DNA from: JANMJD01 sp031371195
GTDB lineage: Bacteria > Actinomycetota > Acidimicrobiia > Acidimicrobiales > Ilumatobacteraceae
DNA length: 16,389 bases
Assembly: GCA_031371195.1 (NCBI GenBank)
Contig: JANMJD010000262.1
Coordinates: 1 to 16,389 of the forward strand
Reading direction: 5' to 3'
Shown here: positions 1 through 7,296 of the stretch, in pieces
Layout of the letters: the number at the start of each line of letters is the position of its first letter
Position numbering within the stretch: position 1 is the stretch's first letter
Notes under the pieces: model-generated
Database searches by the model: none
What the model was told of the DNA's origin: nothing
Seen by the model: only the letters and a program-made list of their open reading frames with translations
Program-made: the position numbers and the translations under genes

Positions 1-698
1 CCGACGTGTTCGTCGTGGCGGTCGATGTCGTCCACTTCTCTTTCGTCACCTTCTATGTCGTCACCGTCGATGTCGTGACAGTCGACGTCGCCGGCATCGT
101 CAAGGAATCGGTCGAGAGCAAGACGGCGGTCGCCCTGGTCGCCTCGGGTGTCGCCGAGTCCCATCGATCACTGGTGACGGGCAGTCAACCGGTGGTCGAA
201 CTCAACCTGCGCCAACTGGCCGCCGAGGTACGTACCAGGATCGTGACGGCTGCCCCCGCTTTGGAACCGTCGCTGCCCAACGCCGATGACGCTTTCCGGT
301 TCACGATCGTCCAACGCTCCGACCTGCCCGCAGTCTGGAGATGGGTCGATACGTTCGACGGCTCTGCCGTCGTCCTGATCGTGCTGGGGGCCGCGCTGGC
401 CGGTCTGGGATTCGTTCTCGGCCCGTCACGATGGGCACTCGCCATCCTGGCCGGCGCGATGGTGCTCGCCGCCGGTCTGATCACGCTGTCGATATCCCAT
501 CGGGTGCTGAGCGAGGTAAAGGCGCGGGTGACCGACGCTACGGCTGCTACGGCGACCAATGCGATTTTCGGCGCGGTGTTCAAGAGCCTCGACGGCCAGG
601 CCCGCAGCCTTGCAGTGACGGGAGGGTTCGCCGTGCTCATCGGTGTGGGAGTGCGGCTCATCCGCCCCGAATACGTCCGCGCCCACGAGACCTGGTGA
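1..698 (+). CDS. C-terminal part of a multi-pass membrane protein (partial at left edge)
   Basis: The frame is already open at the first complete codon of the window, so the true start lies to the left; the first possible start inside is a GTG at 6. Counted from that GTG, residues 31-115 look like a soluble, mostly helical domain. Three hydrophobic segments then follow at about 121-139, 143-163 and 201-218, and the protein ends shortly after with RAHETW. This layout (external helical domain, then closely spaced C-terminal membrane helices) resembles uncharacterised actinobacterial integral membrane proteins whose N-terminal half carries another membrane helix; I know no function for them. The first 30 visible residues are unusually rich in Val and Asp (VVAVDVV, VVTVDVVTVDV), reflecting repeated GTCGATGTCGT-like DNA. 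The reading frame is well supported by the membrane segments; the identity is not. Confidence 0.6.
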   Translation, partial: DVFVVAVDVVHFSFVTFYVVTVDVVTVDVAGIVKESVESKTAVALVASGVAESHRSLVTGSQPVVELNLRQLAAEVRTRIVTAAPALEPSLPNADDAFRFTIVQRSDLPAVWRWVDTFDGSAVVLIVLGAALAGLGFVLGPSRWALAILAGAMVLAAGLITLSISHRVLSEVKARVTDATAATATNAIFGAVFKSLDGQARSLAVTGGFAVLIGVGVRLIRPEYVRAHETW

Positions 699-944
699 GC
701 GGGATCGCGCGTTGGGAATCTGCCGGCATGCCCAGGGCGAGGCCCCGGCCGGAACGTGACCAAACCTTGAGCCATCGGCCGGTGGTGTCGGACTACCGTA
801 CGTAGCAGTTGGCGGACAACAAAGGTAGGCGGACATGGTCTCAGCGGAGAGACTTCCGAAGCGGGTCGGTCAAAAGGCGTCCAGTCCTGTGCCCGGTGGT
901 CCGGTTTCCGGTGGTCCTGTGCCTGATAGTCACCGGATGCCGGC
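699..944. other. Intergenic spacer with small local direct repeats
   Basis: I see no convincing gene or tRNA in these 246 bases. Just before the next start codon there are two pairs of short direct repeats: CCTGTGCC at 886-893 and 916-923, and CCGGTGGTCC at 893-902 and 908-917. No clear promoter could be assigned. Confidence 0.4.
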
Positions 945-1364
945 ATGACCGCGGCAGTCAAGGTCCTCCCACCCCCGACGTCGGGAGCCGTACCTACCGG
1001 GCACGACCTGTCTTCGGCTCGTGCCCCGATCACCCGACCGGGGGCCATGCCGCCTCCGCCCGTCGTCACCGCACCGCCGACGTCCGTCGAGTGTGCGGCC
1101 ACTCCCGCAGACCGTGCGTCGAGCCGACCTCAACTCGACGAACAGGTCCGCACCTTGCTGGTCCGCTCCGGCGACCTCATGCAGCGCCAGCGGGCCGAGC
1201 GCCGTGAGTTCGATGGCCGCTTGATCAAGGTGCTGCAGTTGCTCACCGAACTCGACGACGATCGCCGCTTCCTCACCGAGCGTGTTTCCATCCTCGAGGA
1301 GCGGCTGGCCGTCATCGAGCAGACGAGCGTCGCTCCCGGCGATCTTGCCCTCGCTCGCCACTGA
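945..1364 (+). CDS. Small hypothetical protein with C-terminal coiled coil
   Basis: This encodes 139 residues and I do not recognise the family. The first 60 residues are rich in Pro, Ala, Thr and Ser and look disordered (PPPTSG, MPPPPVV). From about residue 62 to 127 the sequence is a charged, Leu/Val-spaced helix (LDEQVRTLLVRSGDLMQRQ, then VSILEERLAVIEQ) that should form a coiled coil, so the protein is probably an oligomer or a scaffold partner. Codons in the helical part end mostly in G or C and the amino-acid pattern is sensible, which supports real coding; competing frames on either strand give Arg/Pro-rich nonsense. No signal peptide or membrane segment is visible. No Shine-Dalgarno sequence is obvious before the ATG, so the start is uncertain, but the coiled-coil body is secure. 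Confidence 0.55.
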   Translation: MTAAVKVLPPPTSGAVPTGHDLSSARAPITRPGAMPPPPVVTAPPTSVECAATPADRASSRPQLDEQVRTLLVRSGDLMQRQRAERREFDGRLIKVLQLLTELDDDRRFLTERVSILEERLAVIEQTSVAPGDLALARH

Positions 1365-1474
1365 CGGGACGAACAGATCCCTGGGTCCGACGGGCACGGC
1401 GGACAAGTCGGCGCCTCGGTACCTCGATGATGACCGGTTGAGTCGGACCTGCGATGGTCGCGTTGTCCGGTTGA

Positions 1475-2401
1475 ATGGCCGGCGTGATCGCCTACCTGGC
1501 CGCCGACGGGTTCGTCGACCAATTGATCGAGGAGCTGACGCTGGCCGGCGCAGTGGTCCGGTCGAGCCACGGTGATCTGCTCCTGACCGACGGTCCGGTT
1601 GTGCGGGCGGCGTGGACGGCCAACGTGTGGCACGACGCCGAGGAGTTCGCCATCGGATCGATCAGCGAAGCGGCCCGCATTCTGCGCGGTATCCAACGCA
1701 ACTGGAGTTGCTATGCGCCGATCCTCGGTGGCCGCTGCCGACTGATCGGTGAGAAGCTCCCGTACGTTTCGGCGCGACCTCTGGTGATCGGTGAGCGGGT
1801 CCCGCAGGCCCCGCTGGGATCGTGGACGCTGCTGGCACCGGACCGCCTGCTCGTCGCCGGCCGGTGCGACAGCCCGTTCCCCAATGGTGTGCCCAACCTG
1901 GTCGAGGATCGGGAAGGCCCGCCGAGCCGGGCCTATCTCAAGTTGTGGGAGGCGTTCGTCCGCCACGGCCGGGCACCCCGACCGGGGGACTATTGCGTCG
2001 ACCTCGGGGCGAGTCCGGGCGGTTGGACGTGGTTGGCGGCATCGCACGGCGCACGAGTGGTCGCCATCGACAAGGCGCCGCTCGACCCGGCAGTCGCAGC
2101 GATGCCCGGAGTGGAATGGCGAGCGGGAAGTGCCTTCGCTCTCGACCCCGCCTCGTTCGGTCCGGTCGATTGGATGGTCTGCGACGTGATCGCCTATCCG
2201 CGCCGCACCCTGGCCCTGGTCAAGCGGTGGCTCGCCGCCGGCAACGCCCGCAACATCGTCTGCACGATCAAGTTCCAGGGTGAGACCGATCATGCGATCG
2301 TCGATGAGTTCGCCGCCATCCCCGGGGCCTGGGTGGGGCACCTGCACCACAACAAGCACGAGCTCACATTCGCGGTCATCGAGCCCGGCCCGTCAGACTG
2401 A
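1475..2401 (+). CDS. RlmM/FtsJ-like RNA 2'-O-methyltransferase
   Basis: A 308-residue protein with a C-terminal Rossmann methyltransferase of the FtsJ (RrmJ) fold. The SAM-binding motif is VDLGASPGGWTW (175-186). The K-D-K-E catalytic tetrad of ribose 2'-O-methyltransferases can be placed: K156 in SRAYLKLWEA, D237 in DWMVCD, K266 in CTIKFQG and E296 in KHELTF. The overall look (VDLGA-PGGWT, then HHNKHELTF) is closest to RlmM, which methylates C2498 of 23S rRNA in E. coli. The N-terminal 150 residues would be the RNA-binding part; the protein is shorter than E. coli RlmM (about 366 residues), so that domain is reduced or diverged. The target is therefore inferred, and tRNA or another rRNA site is possible. 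The ATG at 1475 lacks a strong ribosome-binding site; a GTG lies three codons later. The next gene starts four bases after the stop, suggesting co-transcription. Confidence 0.8.
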   Translation: MAGVIAYLAADGFVDQLIEELTLAGAVVRSSHGDLLLTDGPVVRAAWTANVWHDAEEFAIGSISEAARILRGIQRNWSCYAPILGGRCRLIGEKLPYVSARPLVIGERVPQAPLGSWTLLAPDRLLVAGRCDSPFPNGVPNLVEDREGPPSRAYLKLWEAFVRHGRAPRPGDYCVDLGASPGGWTWLAASHGARVVAIDKAPLDPAVAAMPGVEWRAGSAFALDPASFGPVDWMVCDVIAYPRRTLALVKRWLAAGNARNIVCTIKFQGETDHAIVDEFAAIPGAWVGHLHHNKHELTFAVIEPGPSD

Positions 2402-2405
2402 GTCG

Positions 2406-3494
2406 ATGAACGTAGCCCTGATCGGGACGAGCTGGTGGGCCGACGCGATGTACCTGCCGGCCCTGGCCGACCATCCGGACGGGCGAATCACCGTCATCTG
2501 CGGGCGGGACCCCGACACCACCCGGGAGCGTGCTGCGCTGTGGAAGATTCCCCGCTGGTGCACGGACTGGCGCGAGGCGATCGACGATGCCTCGGTGGAC
2601 GCGGTGATCGTGGCCTCGGCCAACGACAGCCACTACGAGATCACCGCGGCGGCCATCGATCGCGGATTGCATGTGCTGTGCGAGAAGCCGTTGACCCATC
2701 TGGCCGGCCAGGCCAACGAGCTGGCCGACCGGGCCGAGGCGGCCGGCCTGACGACGATGACCCCGTTCACCTATCGATGGATGCCGACCAACCAGTGGAT
2801 CAAGCGTCTGATCGACGACGGTTATGTCGGCACGCCGCGTCATCTCGACATGCGCTACTTCACCGGCTACGCCCGCAACGCCGACTATGCCTGGCGGTTC
2901 GACCGGGAGCTGGCCGGGGCCGGAGTCGTCGGCGATCTGGGTTCGCACTGGCTGCATCTGGCCCGCTGGTGGATGGGTGAGGTCACCGAAATCGGTTGCA
3001 TGACCTCGACGTTCGCCAGGCGCGGGCCGCGGCCCGACGGCACGCCGTATGAGCAGGCCGAGGACACGGGGCTACTGACGGTTCGGTTCGCCTCGGGGGG
3101 CTACGGCTCGCTGCATGTCACCGCGGTGTGTTGGGAAGGCACGCCGTTCGGCCAGACCCACCACTTCGACGTCCACGGGACCGAGGGAACACTGCACAGC
3201 ACGATCGATTGGGACACCGTGCAAGAGGTGCGCGGCGTGCGCGCCGGAGAACCGGGACCGGCCGCGATCCTGCCGGCTCCCGACGACATCTGGGGGACGG
3301 TGCGCCGTGATGTCGTCGGTGACACCTATCGCGATGTTTTCAGGACCACCGATGCGATGGCCCGCCAGTGGGTCGGCGCCATCGCCCGCGGAGAACGCTG
3401 CGAGCCGTCGCTGCGCGAAGGCGCCCGGGTGCAGGAGTTGGTCGATGCGGCAATGACCAGCGCCGCCGCCGACGGTCGGATGATCGCGGTGTAG
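2406..3494 (+). CDS. Gfo/Idh/MocA family NAD(P)-dependent oxidoreductase
   Basis: A 362-residue protein, normal length for the family. The N-terminal Rossmann domain starts at once with MNVALIGTSWWADAMYLPAL; the glycine motif reads G-T-S-W-W-A rather than strict GxGxxG. The family signature EKP lies at 93-95 (Lys94 is the usual catalytic/cofactor lysine) in LCEKPLTH. The C-terminal substrate domain carries GDLGSHWLHLARWW from 176, where His181 is the usual catalytic histidine. These enzymes oxidise or reduce sugars, inositols and related polyols in the cytoplasm; the substrate here cannot be read from sequence. The same frame stays open upstream to 2280, but that part overlaps the methyltransferase and looks non-coding, whereas the ATG at 2406 begins exactly at the first beta strand. 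The gene sits four bases behind the methyltransferase gene and is probably translated from the same message, although no functional link is obvious. Confidence 0.88.
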   Translation: MNVALIGTSWWADAMYLPALADHPDGRITVICGRDPDTTRERAALWKIPRWCTDWREAIDDASVDAVIVASANDSHYEITAAAIDRGLHVLCEKPLTHLAGQANELADRAEAAGLTTMTPFTYRWMPTNQWIKRLIDDGYVGTPRHLDMRYFTGYARNADYAWRFDRELAGAGVVGDLGSHWLHLARWWMGEVTEIGCMTSTFARRGPRPDGTPYEQAEDTGLLTVRFASGGYGSLHVTAVCWEGTPFGQTHHFDVHGTEGTLHSTIDWDTVQEVRGVRAGEPGPAAILPAPDDIWGTVRRDVVGDTYRDVFRTTDAMARQWVGAIARGERCEPSLREGARVQELVDAAMTSAAADGRMIAV

Positions 3495-3532
3495 GCACGG
3501 CCCGCGTCGATTGCTTCGGAGATCGTCCGGCG

Positions 3533-3943
3533 TCAGACGGTCTCCGGCCGAGGCCACCAGTCGGCGACCTCGGCGGGTTGGCGGCTGTAGTACACCAATG
3601 CCGGTGCACCGGCGCCCTGCGGTGGAGCCGTCATCGCCGTCGCTGTCAGACCGGACGCGTTCGGCAGTGGATCGACCCACTCGAGGCGAAGGTCGGCGAT
3701 CAGATTTCGCAGTGGCTCGGTGGCGGCGATGTGGTGGTCGCTGACCTGGTGGGCGATGAACCCGGCGTAGTCGTCGAACGAGCCGAGCGTGTAGTACATC
3801 TGTGGCTGCGACCCCCGCCAGTACTCGTAGCGGCGCATTGCCGTCTCGCGGGAATGCGTCGCCGCGTACAAGGTGGCGGCGAGTTGTTCGAAGCGGGCTT
3901 CGGCACCCGGATGCACTCGGACATGGGCCAGAAAAGTTGCCAT
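3533..3943 (-). CDS. ABM-fold (antibiotic biosynthesis monooxygenase-like) protein
   Basis: A 136-residue protein. The first 85 residues fit the dimeric alpha/beta barrel of the ABM family: a beta strand with VHPG (MATFLAHVRVHPG), a helix with RFEQLAATLYAATHSRE, then YEYWRGSQPQMYYTLGSFDDYAGFIAH and the HQVSDHH histidine cluster at 65-71. Members include quinol monooxygenases and small cofactor-free oxygenases as well as members with no known activity. Residues 90-136 form an extra tail rich in Pro and Ala that I cannot assign. The ATG at 3943 is preferred over upstream in-frame starts because it has a good ribosome-binding sequence (GAAGGG, seven bases upstream) and starts the first strand. 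It is divergent from the P450 gene with only 49 bases between starts, so a shared control region is likely. It converges with the Gfo/Idh gene, 38 bases apart. Confidence 0.7.
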   Translation of the reverse strand: MATFLAHVRVHPGAEARFEQLAATLYAATHSRETAMRRYEYWRGSQPQMYYTLGSFDDYAGFIAHQVSDHHIAATEPLRNLIADLRLEWVDPLPNASGLTATAMTAPPQGAGAPALVYYSRQPAEVADWWPRPETV

Positions 3944-3992
3944 CGCACGACCCTTCGATGTGGAGCGGTGGGCCGAGAGTAGCGTCGACGCG
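3944..3992. promoter_or_regulatory. Shared divergent promoter region of ABM gene and P450 gene
   Basis: The 49 bases between two divergently oriented start codons must hold at least part of the 5' control sequences of both genes. The - strand gene has a visible GAAGGG ribosome-binding site here. The P450 has only a weak GAGAG about a dozen bases before its ATG. I could not recognise -10/-35 boxes or an operator palindrome with confidence. Confidence 0.4.
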
Positions 3993-5237
3993 ATGGACCC
4001 GATCGACGCTGAACCGATCGATTTGTTCGACGCCGCGACACAGGAGCTCTGGTATCCGACGTACGACCGGATGCGACGGGAGTGCCCGGCGTACCGCATG
4101 CCGGGCACGAATACCTATGTGTTCACCCGCTATGACGACGTTCATCGGGCCCTGCGCCGTCCCGACCGCTTTCCCAACGGCAGTGGGAGTCGCACGTTGC
4201 TGTCGTCTCGCTCGGCGCGCGATTACTGGGAGGCACACGGCTGGAGGAAGTCCGCACCACTCGGCACCAATCCACCGATCCACCGCCGGTATCGTCAGAT
4301 GATCGACGGCTTCTTCGACGCTGCAGGCGCGAGGCGGGCGGAGCCGATGATCGCCGAGGTCGCCAACCGGTTGCTCGACCAGTGGCGGGGTTGTCGCCAA
4401 CTCGACTACGTCGCCGACTTCGCCCTGCCGCTGCCGGTCGAGGTGATCACCCGGCTGATCGGCTTCGACGTCGCCGATATCCCCGAATTGAAGGTGTGGT
4501 CGTCGGCATGGGTGATGCCGTTCGCCATGAATCTGACCGATGACCAGCAGATGTATGTAGCCGAACAAGGTGTGGAGTTCCAGCGCTACATCCATGCCGT
4601 CGCGCAGGAGCGGCGACGAGATCCGACTGACGACGTGATCAGCCACCTGGTCCACACCGCGTTCGACGACCCCGAAGTCGGGCCTCGCCCGCTGGAGGAC
4701 TGGGAGATCATCAACATCGTCGACCATCTGTACATCGGCGGCAACGAGACGACGACGTTCGCGCTGACCTCCGGGGTGTGGATGCTCGGTCGCCATCCCG
4801 AGGTCGAGGCCCGATTGCGGGCCGACCCGACGCTGATCCCGGAGTTCGTCGAGGAGGTGCTTCGGCTCGAATCGCCCACGCAGGGCCTGTTCCGGGTCGT
4901 CGCCGAAGACATCGTCATCGACGGGACGCCCGTGCCGGCCGGGTCGACGGTCCATCTGCGATACGCCGCGGCCAATCGCGATCCCGAGATGTTCGCCTGC
5001 CCTGAGCAACTCGATCTCGATCGGCCGAACAAGCGGCGTCATGTAGCTTTCGCCGTCGGTGAGCACCTGTGCCCCGGGGCCGAGCTGAGCCGCACCGAGC
5101 AGGTCATCGCTCACGAGTTGCTGCTCGCGCGGGTCGGCGGCTTGCGGCTGTCGGACGAGAACGACTTCCGCCATCAACCCGGGTTCGTGCTACGTGCCCT
5201 TGAACGCTTGCAGATCACCTTCGACGCCGTTCGGTGA
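3993..5237 (+). CDS. Cytochrome P450 (first copy)
   Basis: A 414-residue soluble bacterial P450 of normal length, with no membrane anchor. The oxygen-activating I-helix motif GGNETT is at 249-254. The K-helix ExxR pair is E288/R291 in EEVLRLE, and the haem loop is FAVGEHLCPG at 353-362 with Cys360 as the axial thiolate, a perfect FxxGxHxCxG. A substrate-recognition/PERF-like stretch (ANRDPEMFACPEQLDLDR) lies in the expected place. The enzyme needs ferredoxin and ferredoxin reductase partners, none of which are encoded in this window. The family within the CYP superfamily is not clear to me, so the substrate is unknown. The frame is open upstream to 3873, but that part overlaps the divergent ABM gene; the ATG at 3993 gives a typical N-terminus (MDPIDAEPIDLFD). 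It converges on the lipoprotein gene with 15 bases between stops. Confidence 0.9.
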   Translation: MDPIDAEPIDLFDAATQELWYPTYDRMRRECPAYRMPGTNTYVFTRYDDVHRALRRPDRFPNGSGSRTLLSSRSARDYWEAHGWRKSAPLGTNPPIHRRYRQMIDGFFDAAGARRAEPMIAEVANRLLDQWRGCRQLDYVADFALPLPVEVITRLIGFDVADIPELKVWSSAWVMPFAMNLTDDQQMYVAEQGVEFQRYIHAVAQERRRDPTDDVISHLVHTAFDDPEVGPRPLEDWEIINIVDHLYIGGNETTTFALTSGVWMLGRHPEVEARLRADPTLIPEFVEEVLRLESPTQGLFRVVAEDIVIDGTPVPAGSTVHLRYAAANRDPEMFACPEQLDLDRPNKRRHVAFAVGEHLCPGAELSRTEQVIAHELLLARVGGLRLSDENDFRHQPGFVLRALERLQITFDAVR

Positions 5238-5252
5238 CCGGCGGGACCGGCC

Positions 5253-5930
5253 TCAGCAGTCGTTCGGGTCGCCCTTCTTGACCGCGCCGAGCTTGGCGTC
5301 GCCGTTGCCGAACGCCGTACCCGGCGCGAGGTTCTGGCTGACGACGATCCAGTTTCGGTCCCAGATCTGCTTGCGACCCTTGCCGGTGGCGTCGAAGCTC
5401 GTGGAGTAGAACACGCCGGCCTTCTGGATGAGGTTCTGTGCCGCCTGCAGGTTCATACACACGACGTTGGGCATCTCGTGCTTGACGATGACCGTTGTCG
5501 GCGGCGATGTGAACGCAGTGGTCACCACGGCCGCGGGCTGAGCGACAGCCGGGGCGGCGCCGATCGACGGCAAATCGGCCGCGGACGGCACGGCAGGCTC
5601 GGCCGCGACGACGACCGGTTCAGCCGGCGCCGCAGCGGCCGCCGTCGGCGCGGCCGCCGTTTCGGGTGCGGGAGCCGGAGGCTGAGTCTCGACCGGAGCC
5701 ACAGTCTGGGCCACTGCGGTCACCGGTTCGGCGGGCACCGTTGTGGTGTCGCCGGGTGACGGAAGCTGAGCCGGGGCGAGCACCGGGACGCCCGAAAGGG
5801 TGACGACGACCTGTGGTTGCTCGAGGGGTGGGGTATCGATGGCACGAACCCGCACCCCGGTATCGTCAGCACAGGCGGCTAGCCCTCCGACGGCAACCAC
5901 ACTCAACAGGCAGAGCGACAGTCCACGCAC
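5253..5930 (-). CDS. PASTA-domain lipoprotein
   Basis: A 225-residue exported protein. The N-terminus is a lipoprotein signal: a short hydrophobic stretch, then the lipobox GGLAAC with Cys20 as the lipidated residue. Residues 40-146 are a Pro/Ala/Val/Thr-rich linker, presumably a flexible spacer across the cell wall. The C-terminal part (about 148-225) has the PASTA pattern: MPNVVCMNLQAAQNLIQKAG, then a region ending in VVSQNLAPGTAFG, then VKKGDPNDC. Cys158 and the terminal Cys225 could form a disulphide. PASTA domains in serine/threonine kinases and penicillin-binding proteins are linked to peptidoglycan or muropeptides; a free-standing lipidated one is probably an envelope protein, with role unknown. 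The start is a GTG at 5930, fixed by the position of the signal sequence; no strong ribosome-binding site is visible. It follows the second P450 by 42 bases on the same strand. Confidence 0.78.
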   Translation of the reverse strand: MRGLSLCLLSVVAVGGLAACADDTGVRVRAIDTPPLEQPQVVVTLSGVPVLAPAQLPSPGDTTTVPAEPVTAVAQTVAPVETQPPAPAPETAAAPTAAAAAPAEPVVVAAEPAVPSAADLPSIGAAPAVAQPAAVVTTAFTSPPTTVIVKHEMPNVVCMNLQAAQNLIQKAGVFYSTSFDATGKGRKQIWDRNWIVVSQNLAPGTAFGNGDAKLGAVKKGDPNDC

Positions 5931-5972
5931 ACTGGGAGTGTACGCCCGACTACGCCCGGGCGAAACCGGCGT

Positions 5973-7214
5973 CTACGCCGCAGTGAAGGTGATTGGCAGG
6001 GCGTTCAGCCCGAGCACGAAGTTGCCACGGCGCTTGGGCAACGGGTTGGGGGAGGCCAACTGCAGATTGTCGAGCCGGGCGAGGAGTTCTTGGAACAACA
6101 CCTTCAGCTCCAGGCGGGCGAGCGGCGCGCCGAGGCAGTGGTGCCGTCCGTAGGCGCCGAAGGCGACGTGATTGTTCGGCGTGCGGTGGATGTCGAAATG
6201 ATCGGGTTCGGGGAACACCGACTCGTCGCGGTTTGCCGACGGATAGAGCAGCAGAATGCGGTCGCCCTCGTGGATCTGCTGACCGTTGACCTCGACGTCG
6301 CGTGTTGCCGTGCGGTTCATGTTGCGCACGGGGGTCGTCCAGCGCAGCATCTCCTCGATCGCGCCGGGCAGAAGGTCGGGGTTGGCACGTACTTCGGCCA
6401 GCTGCTCGGGATGGCGCAGCAGGGCCTCCATCCCGCCCGAGATCACGTGGCGGGTCGTCTCGTCGCCACCGACCAACACGAGCATCGTCTCGAAGTACAG
6501 ATCGATGTCGCTCAGTGGGCCGCCGTCGTCGTCGGCGTTGGTCATCAGGCTGACCAGATCCTCGGCGGCACCACCGCGTCGTTCGTGGATCTTGGGGATG
6601 ATGTACTGCCAATAGTCCGCCCCGGCCTGGTCGACCTGCTCGCGCAACTCGGTGCCGCCGGTGGCGAACAGATCGGACCAGTGGAGCAACTCGTCGTGGT
6701 CGTCCTCGGGGAGTCCCATCAATTCGCCGATCATGTACATCGGCAGCGGGGTGGCGATGTCGGCGACCAGGTCGCACTCGCCCCGCTCGATCACCGAATC
6801 GATCAGCTCGCCGACCTTGCGGCGCAGGTACGGCTCGTGATCCTCGACCCGGCGCAGGGTGAAGCCGCCGCTGACCATCCGCCGCCGACGAGTGTGCTCC
6901 GGCGGATCGAAGTTGATCATCGACGCGACGGAACTCTCGGGCCGCGACCCCTGGGCGGACGAGAACGTGTGCCAATCACGGCTCATCATGCTGACGGTCG
7001 CGTGGTCCGCTGCGCCCCAGATGCCGACCGAATCGTCCCAGTACAGCGGGGCATTGCTTCGCATCCAGCCCGACAGCTCGTCGAAATCGGCGTAGAAATC
7101 AGGACTGAGCAGCTGGATCTCGGGACGCGTCGGATGCTGCGGTGTGCGTGTGCCGGCCCGGTCGAACACGATGCGGTACGGCTCCATGTCGGTCGAGTCG
7201 ATCTCACGAGTCAT
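5973..7214 (-). CDS. Cytochrome P450, CYP142/CYP125/CYP124-like
   Basis: A 413-residue soluble P450. Landmarks are the I-helix GGDETTRH (249-256), ExxR as E288/R291 in IEEMLRWTTPVRNMNR, and the haem loop FGAYGRHHCLGAPLAR with Cys360. The loop has one residue more than the strict FxxGxHxCxG, as in the mycobacterial CYP124/CYP125 enzymes (FGGxGxHxCxG). Several stretches (RGECDLVADIATPLPMYMIGELMG, in part; GGDETTRHVISGG; LLPGAIEEMLRW; SANRDESVFPEPDHFDI) closely recall CYP142, the cholesterol/cholestenone 26(27)-hydroxylase of mycobacteria. A sterol or branched-chain lipid terminal hydroxylase is therefore the leading guess; this rests on remembered similarity, not an alignment. ATG at 7214 is used; a second in-frame ATG lies nine codons in. 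Partner ferredoxin is not in the window. It may be co-transcribed with the lipoprotein gene downstream. Confidence 0.85.
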   Translation of the reverse strand: MTREIDSTDMEPYRIVFDRAGTRTPQHPTRPEIQLLSPDFYADFDELSGWMRSNAPLYWDDSVGIWGAADHATVSMMSRDWHTFSSAQGSRPESSVASMINFDPPEHTRRRRMVSGGFTLRRVEDHEPYLRRKVGELIDSVIERGECDLVADIATPLPMYMIGELMGLPEDDHDELLHWSDLFATGGTELREQVDQAGADYWQYIIPKIHERRGGAAEDLVSLMTNADDDGGPLSDIDLYFETMLVLVGGDETTRHVISGGMEALLRHPEQLAEVRANPDLLPGAIEEMLRWTTPVRNMNRTATRDVEVNGQQIHEGDRILLLYPSANRDESVFPEPDHFDIHRTPNNHVAFGAYGRHHCLGAPLARLELKVLFQELLARLDNLQLASPNPLPKRRGNFVLGLNALPITFTAA

Positions 7215-7265
7215 GGAGCCGACGATACGCCGCGACCCTGGCGACGTCCGGGTCCGGCGGGACCC

Positions 7266-7296
7266 GTAGCCGCTGACCGGAACCGGCAGCGGCTAC
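7266..7296 (-). terminator. Hairpin overlapping the stop codon of the VOC gene
   Basis: A perfect 10-base inverted repeat, GTAGCCGCTG at 7266-7275 and CAGCGGCTAC at 7287-7296, encloses a further CCGG-AA-CCGG inner repeat offset by one bulged base. The TAG stop of the VOC gene lies inside the first arm as transcribed. No T-run follows on the - strand, so it may be a U-less terminator, an mRNA 3'-end stabiliser or an attenuating structure before the P450 start at 7214. Confidence 0.5.

Noticed and set aside
3072..5177. Very long open frame on the - strand (about 700 codons) opposite the P450 and neighbouring genes
   Set aside because: It runs antisense across three well-supported genes, and its translation is rich in Arg, Gly and Asp/His without domain features; it is a by-product of high GC codon bias.
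5238..5252. CCGG-CGGGA-CCGG between the converging P450 and lipoprotein stops as a two-way terminator
   Set aside because: A four-base stem is too short to be meaningful.
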